A DNA stretch of 64,000 nucleotides from Stenotrophomonas bentonitica (GTDB taxonomy: Bacteria; Pseudomonadota; Gammaproteobacteria; Xanthomonadales; Xanthomonadaceae), in NCBI RefSeq assembly GCF_013185915.1, contig NZ_JAAZUH010000001.1, positions 310,001 through 374,000 of the forward strand, in the 5' to 3' direction. Positions 56,826-64,000 of this stretch are shown here, piece by piece (the first letter of the stretch is position 1; each line of letters begins with the position of its first letter). The notes beneath the pieces are model-generated. The model ran no database searches and was not told the origin of the DNA. It was given only the letters and a program-made list of their open reading frames with translations. A program made the position numbers and the translations under genes.

Positions 56826-59271
56826 ACGGATCTATCGTCCTGATGCTGCCATCGGCTTCCATATGCAGCGGCGTGCACTTGACCGAGCGCAGGTGGGTTA
56901 CGCCGCCTGACAGCAGGGAGTCGTGATAGAACAGATACCACTGCCCATCGACCTCGCAGATGGAATGGTGCGTGGTCCAGCCGACTACCGGCCTGAGGAT
57001 CACGCCGGCATAGGTGAACGGCCCGTACGGGTTGTCGCCCACGGCATAGCACAGCAGGTGGGTGTTGCCGGTGGAGTACGAGAGGTAGTACCGGCCGTTG
57101 TACTTGTGCAGCCACGGGCCTTCGAAGAAGCGGCGTTCGTGGTCGTCGGCTCGCAGCAGCTTTCCGTGCTCATCCAGGATCAGCACTTCCCGGGTGGGCT
57201 CCGCCAGCTGGGTCATGCCGGGTTCGAGCCGCCCTACCCTCGGACCCAGCGCGGGTGCGTCGCCGGTGGGCTCCTCGTTCGCTGCGTCGTACCGGTTGTC
57301 ACGATACTTCTGCAGTTGGCCGCCCCAGATGCCGCCGTAGTACAGGTAGTGCGCGCCGTCGTCGTCCTCGAACACTGCCGGGTCGATGGAGTATGTGCCT
57401 GCAATGGGCTCGGGCTCGGCTTTGAACGGCCCTTCCGGGCGATCGGCCACCGCTACGCCGATCCGGAAGATGCCCTGTGCGTCCTTGGCCGGGAAGTACA
57501 GGTAGTAGCGGCCGTCACGGGTAGCGGCGTCTGGCGCCCACATCTGCTTCGCGGCCCAAGGCACGTCACGTACATGCAGTGCCAAACCACAGTCGGTGGC
57601 TTCGCCCTGCGGCGAATCCATCCGCAGTACATGGTAGTCCTCCATGCCGAAGTGGCCGCCTTCGTCATCGAACGGTGCGCCGGCATCGATGTCGTGAGAT
57701 GGATAGATGTACAGCTTGCCCTCGAAGACATGCGCGGAAGGGTCCGCCGTGTAGATATGCGACACCAGCGGCTCGGAGATGGCGTGTGCGGCCAGGTGCT
57801 CCAGGCTGTTTCCATTGCGCCGTTGCAGCAGGTCCTGTTCGATCCGGGTTTCCATGCGCTTGTCGATCTTGTAGAGGAACAACAGCCCTACGGCGAGCAG
57901 GAACGGGATCGAGCAGTACAGGCTCACGGTCAAGCGGATGCCGTCCACCACGCCGTCCGGCTGCTGGGCGGCGCCGGCCTGATAGCCGTAGTGCGCCAGG
58001 ATGCCCGCCACCAGTGCGCCGCCAATGCTGAGGCCGATCTTCAGGCCGCACAGCATGGCGGAGAAGATGATGGCGGTGGCACGGCGGTGGTTCTTCCACT
58101 CCGAGTAGTCGGCCACGTCGGCAATCATCGCCCACAGCAGCGGGATGGTGATGCCGTAGAAGAAGCCGTGCAGCATGAACGACACGAAGGCCACGGCCAC
58201 TCCCGTGGGCGGGAACAGGTAGAACACCAGCAGGAACACGGTGCACACGAACAACGCCGCGCCGAATACATCACGCTTGCCGAAGCGGTCGGCCAACCGG
58301 CGAGAAACGCCGATGCCCAGGATCATGCAGATGATGCCGCACGCGTTGAACAGGCTGAAGGCCGAGGTGGCTGGATCTTTCGGCCAGGTGAAACCGGACA
58401 GTCCCCAACCGCTGAGCATGGCGTTGAGGCCACCGATGAAGCGGTTGAAACCGGAACTGTCGAGGAACGCGGCCAGCGCCGGTTCGCTCATGTAGTACTG
58501 GAAGTAGTAGATGTAGGTGCCGCCCTTCAGGGCGAGGTTCATGAAGACCAGGATGGTCAGCGCCAGCATCACCTGCCACGGGCGGTTGTGCAGCAGGTCC
58601 TTCAGGTCCTGCCCGACCCCGGCGGTCTGCTCCTTGGCGGGAACGATGCGCTCGCGGGTGGTGGCGAAGGTGATGAGGAAGAACACCGTGCCCACTACCG
58701 CAAACACGGTCATCACCCGCTCGAAGCCGAGCACGCGGTCGCCGTCGCCGAGGATCAGCACCAGCGGCAGCAGCAGGACCTGGATGATGAACTGCGCGAT
58801 CATCACCGCCACGAAACGGTACGCGGAAAGGCTGTTGCGCTGGTCCATGTTGCCGGTGAGCACGCCGCTGAGCGCGGAGTACGGCAGGTTGTTGGCTGCG
58901 TACACCAGCATCAGCATGCCGTAGGTGGCCAGCGCGTAGACCACCTTGCCGCGCTCGCCCAGGTCCGGCGTGCTGAATGCAAGCAGCGAGAGCACGCCGA
59001 ACGGAACAGCGGTCCACAGGATCCACGGCCGGAACTTGCCCCAGCGGCTGCGGGTGCGGTCGGCGGCGATGCCGATCAACGGGGTAAACACGAACGCGCC
59101 GAGCAGGCCGACCACGAAGATCACGGTGGCCGCCGTGGCGGGCGGCAACCGGTAGACGTCGGTGTAGAAAAACGCCAGGTAGGTGATGAGCGTCTGGAAG
59201 ATCAGGTTGGCCGCAAGGTCGCCCAGGCTGTAGCCCAGCTTTTCCCGTACCGACAGGGTGTGATCAGTCAC
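56815..59271 (-). CDS. Fusion of a GPH-family sugar symporter and a GH43 glycosidase
   Basis: An 818-residue protein in one uninterrupted frame, GTG start at 59271. Residues 1 to about 480 are a 12-helix glycoside-pentoside-hexuronide cation symporter (start LSVREKLGYSLGDLAANL; NHRRATAIIFSAML loop). After a short linker, residues about 500-818 form a complete five-blade GH43 domain with D510 (TADPSAHVF), D630 (YSIDPAVF) and E717 (FFEGPWLH). These are normally two genes (transporter, then arabinofuranosidase/xylosidase). The glycosidase half would face the cytoplasm and act on sugar as it enters. Starts 8 bases inside the GH3 gene's end. Confidence 0.88.
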   Translation of the reverse strand: MTDHTLSVREKLGYSLGDLAANLIFQTLITYLAFFYTDVYRLPPATAATVIFVVGLLGAFVFTPLIGIAADRTRSRWGKFRPWILWTAVPFGVLSLLAFSTPDLGERGKVVYALATYGMLMLVYAANNLPYSALSGVLTGNMDQRNSLSAYRFVAVMIAQFIIQVLLLPLVLILGDGDRVLGFERVMTVFAVVGTVFFLITFATTRERIVPAKEQTAGVGQDLKDLLHNRPWQVMLALTILVFMNLALKGGTYIYYFQYYMSEPALAAFLDSSGFNRFIGGLNAMLSGWGLSGFTWPKDPATSAFSLFNACGIICMILGIGVSRRLADRFGKRDVFGAALFVCTVFLLVFYLFPPTGVAVAFVSFMLHGFFYGITIPLLWAMIADVADYSEWKNHRRATAIIFSAMLCGLKIGLSIGGALVAGILAHYGYQAGAAQQPDGVVDGIRLTVSLYCSIPFLLAVGLLFLYKIDKRMETRIEQDLLQRRNGNSLEHLAAHAISEPLVSHIYTADPSAHVFEGKLYIYPSHDIDAGAPFDDEGGHFGMEDYHVLRMDSPQGEATDCGLALHVRDVPWAAKQMWAPDAATRDGRYYLYFPAKDAQGIFRIGVAVADRPEGPFKAEPEPIAGTYSIDPAVFEDDDGAHYLYYGGIWGGQLQKYRDNRYDAANEEPTGDAPALGPRVGRLEPGMTQLAEPTREVLILDEHGKLLRADDHERRFFEGPWLHKYNGRYYLSYSTGNTHLLCYAVGDNPYGPFTYAGVILRPVVGWTTHHSICEVDGQWYLFYHDSLLSGGVTHLRSVKCTPLHMEADGSIRTIDPYGA

Positions 59272-61963
59272 GTTTTGCCTCCACGGTGAAACGTGCCTTT
59301 ACCCGGGCGTCGGCACTGGAGCTGCCTACCCGCACCTCGTACGCCCCCGGCGGCACCGCATACGCGCCACGCGCTTCGTCATACTGGCGAAGGGCCTGGT
59401 AGGCGTCCAGGTCGAAGGCCACCGTCTGTTTCTGGCCTGCGCCCAGGTGCACGCGCTGGAAGCCGTGCAACGACTGCACGGCATCGCCCGCTGCGGCGTC
59501 CACCCGGCGCACGTACAGCTGCACCACTTCGTCGCCGTCGCGCTTGCCGGTGTTGGCTACTTCAACCTGTACCTTGAGACGACCATCGGCGGCGACGCGC
59601 GGTGCATCGAGCTGGAGCTTGCCGTAGTCGAAGGTGGTGTAAGAAAGGCCATGGCCGAACGGGTACAGCGGGGTGCCGCGGAAGTAGCGGTAGGTGCGGC
59701 CTTCCATGGCGTAGTCGTCGAAGGCCGGCATCTTCTGGTCGGCAGTGTAGAAGGTCACCGGCAGGCGGCCGCCAGGGTTGTAGTCGCCGAACAGGGCCTC
59801 GCCCACGGCAGTGCCGCCGCGCTGGCCGGGGTACCAGCCCATCAGGACGGCCGAGAGGTTTTCCTGGGCCCACTCCACCGCGAGCGCGGAACCACCGGTC
59901 AGCACCATCACTACGGGCTTGCCGGTGTCCTTGAGCGCTTCGAGCAGCTTGCGTTGGGTGGCGGGCAGGCGCAGGTCGGTGCGGTCGCCGCCGGCGAAGC
60001 CCGGGTAGTTGACCTTCATCTCCTCGCCTTCGACATCGCCGGTGAGGCCGCCGACGAATACCACCACGTCGGCGTTGCGGGCGGCGTCCAGTGCTTCCTC
60101 GAACGGCGGTTTGGCGCCGGGCATGCGCCAGCCCAGGCGCACCCCAGCGTCGCGCTCGGCGTCGAAGTATTCCAGCTTCAGCTCGTAAGCACGGCCGGCT
60201 TCCAGCTCCAGGTCCACGCCGTCGCTGCGCATGCGGTCGCTGGGAGTCCAGTGGTCGAGCACGCGCTTGCCGTCCACGTAGAGGCGGAAGCCATCGTCGG
60301 CGGCCGCTTCAATGCGGTAGCGGCCCGAGACCGGTGGGAGCAGCTGGCCACTCCAGCGGATGCTGAAGTTGTCATTCGGCACGCCCTGCCCCGGGCCGGC
60401 TTCGCCGCGCGCCATCAAGTTGTCGGTGGGCGAGCCGCGGTCCCAGCCGAAGCCGATCTGGGCGTCGGTGCGGACCAGTGCCGGGGTGCCGGCCAGGTCG
60501 GCCGTGCGGAAGTACTCGCCGCGCAGGCCGCGCTCCGGTGAGTCGGCGGCAGGCCGCAGGTAGGCGGCTTCGATCAGCGGGGTGGCGTTGGGATCATCGC
60601 GCCCTTCCACCAGGTCCACGCCGCGCGCGTAGCGCACCTCCACGCCCTTGGCGGCGTCACGGATGCCCTGCAGGATCGTGACCGGTGCCGCCGGGGTGCC
60701 GAAGTAGTTGCCCAGCAATGCCATGGTGTCGTCGGCGGTGGGGCCGACCACGGCGATGCGCTTGAGATCGCGCGAGAGCGGCAGCACGCCGTCGTTCTTC
60801 AGTAGTACCAGCGATTCCCGCGCCGCCGTCAGCGCGAGCGCGTCGTGCGCGGGCGCCTGGTTCACGGACGCGGGGATGCGTGCGTAGGCTACGCGCTCCG
60901 GCGGGTCGAACATGCCCAGCCGCATGCGTGCGGTGAACAGGCGGGTCACGGCGTCGTCGATCTCGGCTTCGCTGATCAATCCCTGCTTCACTGCTTCAGG
61001 CAGCGTGGCGTATTCCTGCCCGCACTCCAGTTCGGTGCCGTTCTTCACCGCCAGTGCGGCGGCGGCTTCGCGGGTCGGCACGATTTTGTGATGCTTCCAG
61101 ATGTCGACGATGGCCCAGCAGTCGGAAACCACGTAGCCCTTGAAGCCCCACTCGTCGCGCAGGATGTCACGCAGCAGGAATTCGCTGGCGCTGGCGGACT
61201 CGCCGTACACGCGGTTGTAGGCGCCCATCACCGCGTCCACCTGCCCTTCCTTCACCAGCGTTTCGAACGCCGGCAGGTAGGTGTCGTACAGGTCGCGCCT
61301 GCTGGGCTTGGCGTCGAAGTGATGACGGTCGGCCTCGGGGCCGCTGTGCACGGCGAAGTGCTTGGCGGTGGCGTCGAGCTTGCGGTACACCGGGTCGTCC
61401 CCCTGCAGGCCGTGCACGAAGGCCACGCCCATGCGCGCGGTGAGGTACGGGTCTTCGCCGTAGGTTTCCTGGCCGCGGCCCCAGCGGGGGTCACGGAAGA
61501 TGTTGATGTTGGGCGACCAGAAGGTCAGACCCTGATAGCGGCCGTGCTGGCCGTCACGCACGAACTGGTGGTGCTTGGCGCGTGCTTCGTCGCTGATGGT
61601 GGTGGCCACCTGCCCCATCAAGGGGACGTCGAAGGTGGCGGCCAGGCCGATGGCCTGCGGGAACACGGTGGCCTGCCCTGCCCGTGCGACCCCGTGCAGG
61701 CCTTCGCTCCACCAGTCGTACGCGGGCACGCCCAGGCGCTCGATGGCCGGGGCGCCGTTCTGCATCTGGGCGGCCTTTTCTTCGAGGGTCATCTGCGCAA
61801 CGAGCGCGGCGGCGCGGGTTTCAAAGCTGGCGGAGGTGTCCAACCAGGGTTTGGGCTCTGCGGCGTGCGCGGCGGTGGCGAGCCCGATGGCGGCGCACAG
61901 GGCAAGGGTGGCAAGGACGGGGCCGCGAAGGCCGACGGAGTGGTAAGGCCTGCGCGTCATCAT
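59264..61963 (-). CDS. GH3 beta-xylosidase/glucosidase with PA14 insert
   Basis: An 899-residue exported enzyme with signal peptide ending in AAHAA. The N-terminal TIM barrel has catalytic nucleophile D281 (VVSDCWAI) and KHFAVHSGPEADRHHFD. A PA14 domain (about residues 480-625) is inserted in the sandwich domain, and a fibronectin-III-like C-terminus closes it. It likely removes terminal xylose or glucose from oligosaccharides in the periplasm. Overlaps the GH43 stop by four bases (ATGA). Confidence 0.93.
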   Translation of the reverse strand: MMTRRPYHSVGLRGPVLATLALCAAIGLATAAHAAEPKPWLDTSASFETRAAALVAQMTLEEKAAQMQNGAPAIERLGVPAYDWWSEGLHGVARAGQATVFPQAIGLAATFDVPLMGQVATTISDEARAKHHQFVRDGQHGRYQGLTFWSPNINIFRDPRWGRGQETYGEDPYLTARMGVAFVHGLQGDDPVYRKLDATAKHFAVHSGPEADRHHFDAKPSRRDLYDTYLPAFETLVKEGQVDAVMGAYNRVYGESASASEFLLRDILRDEWGFKGYVVSDCWAIVDIWKHHKIVPTREAAAALAVKNGTELECGQEYATLPEAVKQGLISEAEIDDAVTRLFTARMRLGMFDPPERVAYARIPASVNQAPAHDALALTAARESLVLLKNDGVLPLSRDLKRIAVVGPTADDTMALLGNYFGTPAAPVTILQGIRDAAKGVEVRYARGVDLVEGRDDPNATPLIEAAYLRPAADSPERGLRGEYFRTADLAGTPALVRTDAQIGFGWDRGSPTDNLMARGEAGPGQGVPNDNFSIRWSGQLLPPVSGRYRIEAAADDGFRLYVDGKRVLDHWTPSDRMRSDGVDLELEAGRAYELKLEYFDAERDAGVRLGWRMPGAKPPFEEALDAARNADVVVFVGGLTGDVEGEEMKVNYPGFAGGDRTDLRLPATQRKLLEALKDTGKPVVMVLTGGSALAVEWAQENLSAVLMGWYPGQRGGTAVGEALFGDYNPGGRLPVTFYTADQKMPAFDDYAMEGRTYRYFRGTPLYPFGHGLSYTTFDYGKLQLDAPRVAADGRLKVQVEVANTGKRDGDEVVQLYVRRVDAAAGDAVQSLHGFQRVHLGAGQKQTVAFDLDAYQALRQYDEARGAYAVPPGAYEVRVGSSSADARVKARFTVEAKRD

Positions 61964-63648
61964 CTGCTCCTCGAAGCGCGCTCGTCGCGCGCGAATGGTC
62001 CCAGCAGGGTGCCTACGAAGCCCCCTGCACGATCGGTGCTGAGTACGGTGCCGTCTACGTTTTCTGCGAGGGTTTGCCAGCCCTGCCCGTGGCCGGTGTC
62101 GACTGCGAAGGCGTAGTTGCCTTCATTGCCGCTGATCTGAAGGCGCAGCGTGGGTGCTGCTTTCAGTTCGCGGCTGGCAAGGGTTTTCGTTGTGTTGCCG
62201 CCGTCCCGGGCTTCGAGGAAGACGGCGACGCGGTCACCACCAAGGCTGCGTACGCCGAGGAAGTACCACCAGGCTTCGCTCTGGAAGGCAGCCAGGCCTG
62301 CTGCGACGCCTTGCCCCGGGCGGGTCATGGCGGTGCTGGCCTCGAAACGCAGGTGTTGCTGGCGGCGGCCGAGGAAAGCTGGATTCTTGAGTGTGTCGAG
62401 GCCTTCCGGCAGTGGATGCAGGGCGAGGCTCCCTGGCCGCTCGCGCAGGTCTGCCCACTCTTGCTTGGGCACACGCACGCGCAGCCACGCATTGCCAAGC
62501 GTCGCGCCGTCGAACCCGTCGCGGTCAATGAAGTTGCCAGTCGAAGGCGCTTGAACGGCTTCGCCCTTCATCCAGCTGGGGGCTTGCACCACGTAGGGGA
62601 TGGTCTGGTTGGCAGTCAGGATCACCGGCCAGCCATCGCGCCATTCCACCGGCAGCAGGTAGGTCTCACGCCCAGTGTTGTAGTGGCGCTGCTGGTAGTT
62701 GCGGCTGGCCAGGAACACGGCCCACCACGAGCCGTCCGGGCCTTCGACCAGATCCGCGTGGCCAGCGTTGGTGATGGGCAGTGGGCGGTCGGCAGGCAGG
62801 TCGCGCTGGGTGAGAATCGGGTTGTGTGCATAGGGAACGTAAGGCCCCCAGACATCGCGGCTGCGCAGTACCACCTGCGAATGCTGCGGCCCGGTGCCGC
62901 CCTCGGCGTCGGAAAGGTAGTACCAGCCTTCGCGCTTGAAGATGTGAGGGCCTTCGATCCAGATCGGATTCTTTGCCGGTTCGACACCGCCGTCGATCAG
63001 GATCTTGCGTGGGCCGATGGGCTTGAATGCGGCCAGCTGGATCTGCTGCATCCAGATGGCGCGGTGGCCTTCGTATCGCGGGGTGCCGGCGGGCGCATCG
63101 TTGTTTACGAGGTAGACGCTGCCATCGTCGTCGAAGAACAACGACGGGTCGATGCCGTCGATGCTCGGCAACCAGTGCGGGTCGGACCACGGGCCGGCGG
63201 GATCGTGCGCAGTGGCGATGAAGTTGCCGCCACTGTCTACAGCGGTGGTGACCACGTAGAACAGGCCATCGTGGTACGAGATCGCAGGTGCGAACACGCC
63301 CCGTGAGACGCTGAGGCCGTCGAAATCGAGCTGGCTTGGGCGATCGATGACGTTGGCGATCTGCTTCCAGTGCACCAGGTCCTCGCTCTCGAAGACGGGG
63401 ATGCCCGGAAAGTAGGTGAAGCTGGAGTTGACCAGGTAAAACCTGCCGTTGGCGGCGACGATGCTGGGATCTGCGTGGAAGCCGGCCAGGATCGGGTTGC
63501 GGTAGTGCCCAGCCGGCAGCGGCGTTTCGAACGCGGCATCGCGGCCCGTGTATTCGAACCAGTCGAAGTAGACCGGCGGCGCAGGCTCGGTCGCGCGGGT
63601 GGTCAGCACCGCGCTGAGCAGCATGAAGGTGGCGAGCAGCCGGCGCAT
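61960..63648 (-). CDS. GH43 beta-xylosidase/arabinofuranosidase, exported
   Basis: A 562-residue protein with signal peptide MRRLLATFMLLSAVLTTRA. The beta-propeller has the three acidic catalytic residues D60 (GFHADPSI), D167 (IDGIDPSL) and E232 (WIEGPHIF). The C-terminal about 200 residues form the concanavalin-like beta-sandwich of GH43 beta-xylosidases. It cuts xylo- or arabino-oligosaccharides in the periplasm. The start and the upstream stop share a base (TGATG). Confidence 0.92.
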   Translation of the reverse strand: MRRLLATFMLLSAVLTTRATEPAPPVYFDWFEYTGRDAAFETPLPAGHYRNPILAGFHADPSIVAANGRFYLVNSSFTYFPGIPVFESEDLVHWKQIANVIDRPSQLDFDGLSVSRGVFAPAISYHDGLFYVVTTAVDSGGNFIATAHDPAGPWSDPHWLPSIDGIDPSLFFDDDGSVYLVNNDAPAGTPRYEGHRAIWMQQIQLAAFKPIGPRKILIDGGVEPAKNPIWIEGPHIFKREGWYYLSDAEGGTGPQHSQVVLRSRDVWGPYVPYAHNPILTQRDLPADRPLPITNAGHADLVEGPDGSWWAVFLASRNYQQRHYNTGRETYLLPVEWRDGWPVILTANQTIPYVVQAPSWMKGEAVQAPSTGNFIDRDGFDGATLGNAWLRVRVPKQEWADLRERPGSLALHPLPEGLDTLKNPAFLGRRQQHLRFEASTAMTRPGQGVAAGLAAFQSEAWWYFLGVRSLGGDRVAVFLEARDGGNTTKTLASRELKAAPTLRLQISGNEGNYAFAVDTGHGQGWQTLAENVDGTVLSTDRAGGFVGTLLGPFARDERASRSR

Positions 63649-64000
63649 CAGCGAGCTGCTCCTTCGTCGACGGGCAGCTCGAACGGTCCCGACGGCAGGC
63701 CGCTGCTGTCACGCAGCGTGCAGACCGGGCCGTCGGCCCAGCAGTAGCGGACGCGGGCGGCGGTGCCTGCCTGAGGGCTGCGCAGGATGACCGCGTGCCC
63801 GTCCAACGTCGCGTCGGCGTAAGCGCAGTGTTGGGCAGCGGCGTCGCAGACTTCAAAGCCGATGGGGCCCTGCGCGCCGGTGGTGATGAGGTCACCGTTA
63901 ACGTCCGCGAACTGGATCCGGAGTCCCTCCGGCGTGCGCGAAGCATGCGTTGCCGTCGGACCGGTGGATGCCAAGTCGTGCTCGCCGTAGACCACGTTTC
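63648..64000 (-). CDS. Sialate O-acetylesterase-like protein, C-terminal part
   Basis: About 117 residues are seen; the 5' part lies beyond the window end. VVYGEHDLASTGPTATHA and RVRYCWADGPVCTLRDSSGLPSGPFEL match the C-terminal end of SASA-family acetylesterases that occur in xylan-use operons. It would deacetylate acetylated xylo-oligosaccharides before GH43 and GH3 act. It is the most upstream gene of the operon seen here. Confidence 0.85.
   Translation of the reverse strand, partial: NVVYGEHDLASTGPTATHASRTPEGLRIQFADVNGDLITTGAQGPIGFEVCDAAAQHCAYADATLDGHAVILRSPQAGTAARVRYCWADGPVCTLRDSSGLPSGPFELPVDEGAAR

Noticed and set aside
56923..59289. Long plus-strand frame of 788 codons
   Set aside because: It lies opposite the symporter-GH43 gene, its product is His/Gln/Arg-rich and low in complexity, and it matches no family. 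It is a high-GC antisense shadow.
59447..62116. Long plus-strand frames opposite GH3
   Set aside because: Antisense shadows of the glycosidase gene, whose own motifs are fully intact.

Overview
The window is high-GC chromosomal DNA of a Xanthomonadaceae bacterium, most likely Stenotrophomonas or a close relative. The evidence is a dif-like Xer site at 17386-17413, several short palindromes carrying a GTAG tetranucleotide between 53.3 and 55.9 kb (the SMAG/REP style known from Stenotrophomonas maltophilia), and a gene set typical of this family (xylan-degradation operon, cyclic glucan synthase, BLUF protein, katN/yciEF-type stress genes).

Region by region. 1-6.5 kb is a metal-resistance block: the end of a CzcA-type RND pump translationally coupled to a small CDF-dimerisation-like protein, then an opposing arsenic operon arsR - LMW phosphatase-like arsenate reductase - arsC - arsH - arsB with a palindromic operator candidate. 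6.6-12 kb is accessory: a Gabija-like defence pair (OLD-type ATPase/TOPRIM plus UvrD-like helicase) whose ATPase gene has an in-frame amber codon, a plasmid-type KfrA regulator behind two palindromes, a SEC-C protein, an odd tRNA gene with an extra hairpin and a DEDD exonuclease. 12-17.4 kb holds a membrane-bound winged-helix/TPR regulator with a damaged 5' end, an outer-membrane protein and lipoprotein pair, and a CHAD protein. 17.4-22.2 kb holds the dif-like site and, beside it, one very large gene encoding a nuclease-STAND NTPase with an Avs-like defence architecture. 22.5-30.4 kb is a run of minus-strand genes for poorly known lipoproteins, secreted and membrane proteins, a serine hydrolase and an NAD(P)-binding protein.

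30.6-39.4 kb is a stress and redox block: BLUF photoreceptor, a scrambled ligD remnant, manganese catalase, two DUF892 ferritin-like proteins, small membrane proteins, an isochorismatase-like hydrolase, an orphan DUF1778 antitoxin followed by a deleted GNAT toxin, a SemiSWEET-like protein and a zinc alcohol dehydrogenase. 39.5-48.2 kb is one 8.7-kb cyclic beta-1,2-glucan synthase gene interrupted by a one-base frameshift. 48.2-55.6 kb has two MBL-fold proteins divergent from a LysR regulator, threonine aldolase, a fasciclin protein and a succinate-semialdehyde dehydrogenase, with the REP cluster between them. 55.9-64 kb is a tightly overlapping minus-strand operon for xylan/arabinoxylan use: sialate-O-acetylesterase-like protein (cut by the window end), GH43, GH3, a sugar symporter fused to a second GH43, and an aldose-1-epimerase.

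How the genes work together. In the arsenic operon, ArsC and the phosphatase-like protein reduce arsenate, ArsB exports arsenite, ArsH acts on organoarsenicals and ArsR senses As(III). In the xylan operon, periplasmic esterase, GH43 and GH3 would deacetylate and trim oligosaccharides, the symporter would import them, its fused cytoplasmic GH43 would cleave them, and the epimerase would equilibrate the sugar anomers. Three otherwise well-formed genes carry single disruptions (amber in the Gabija-like gene, missing start region of the wHTH regulator, one extra G in the glucan synthase), so sequencing error should be excluded before calling them pseudogenes.
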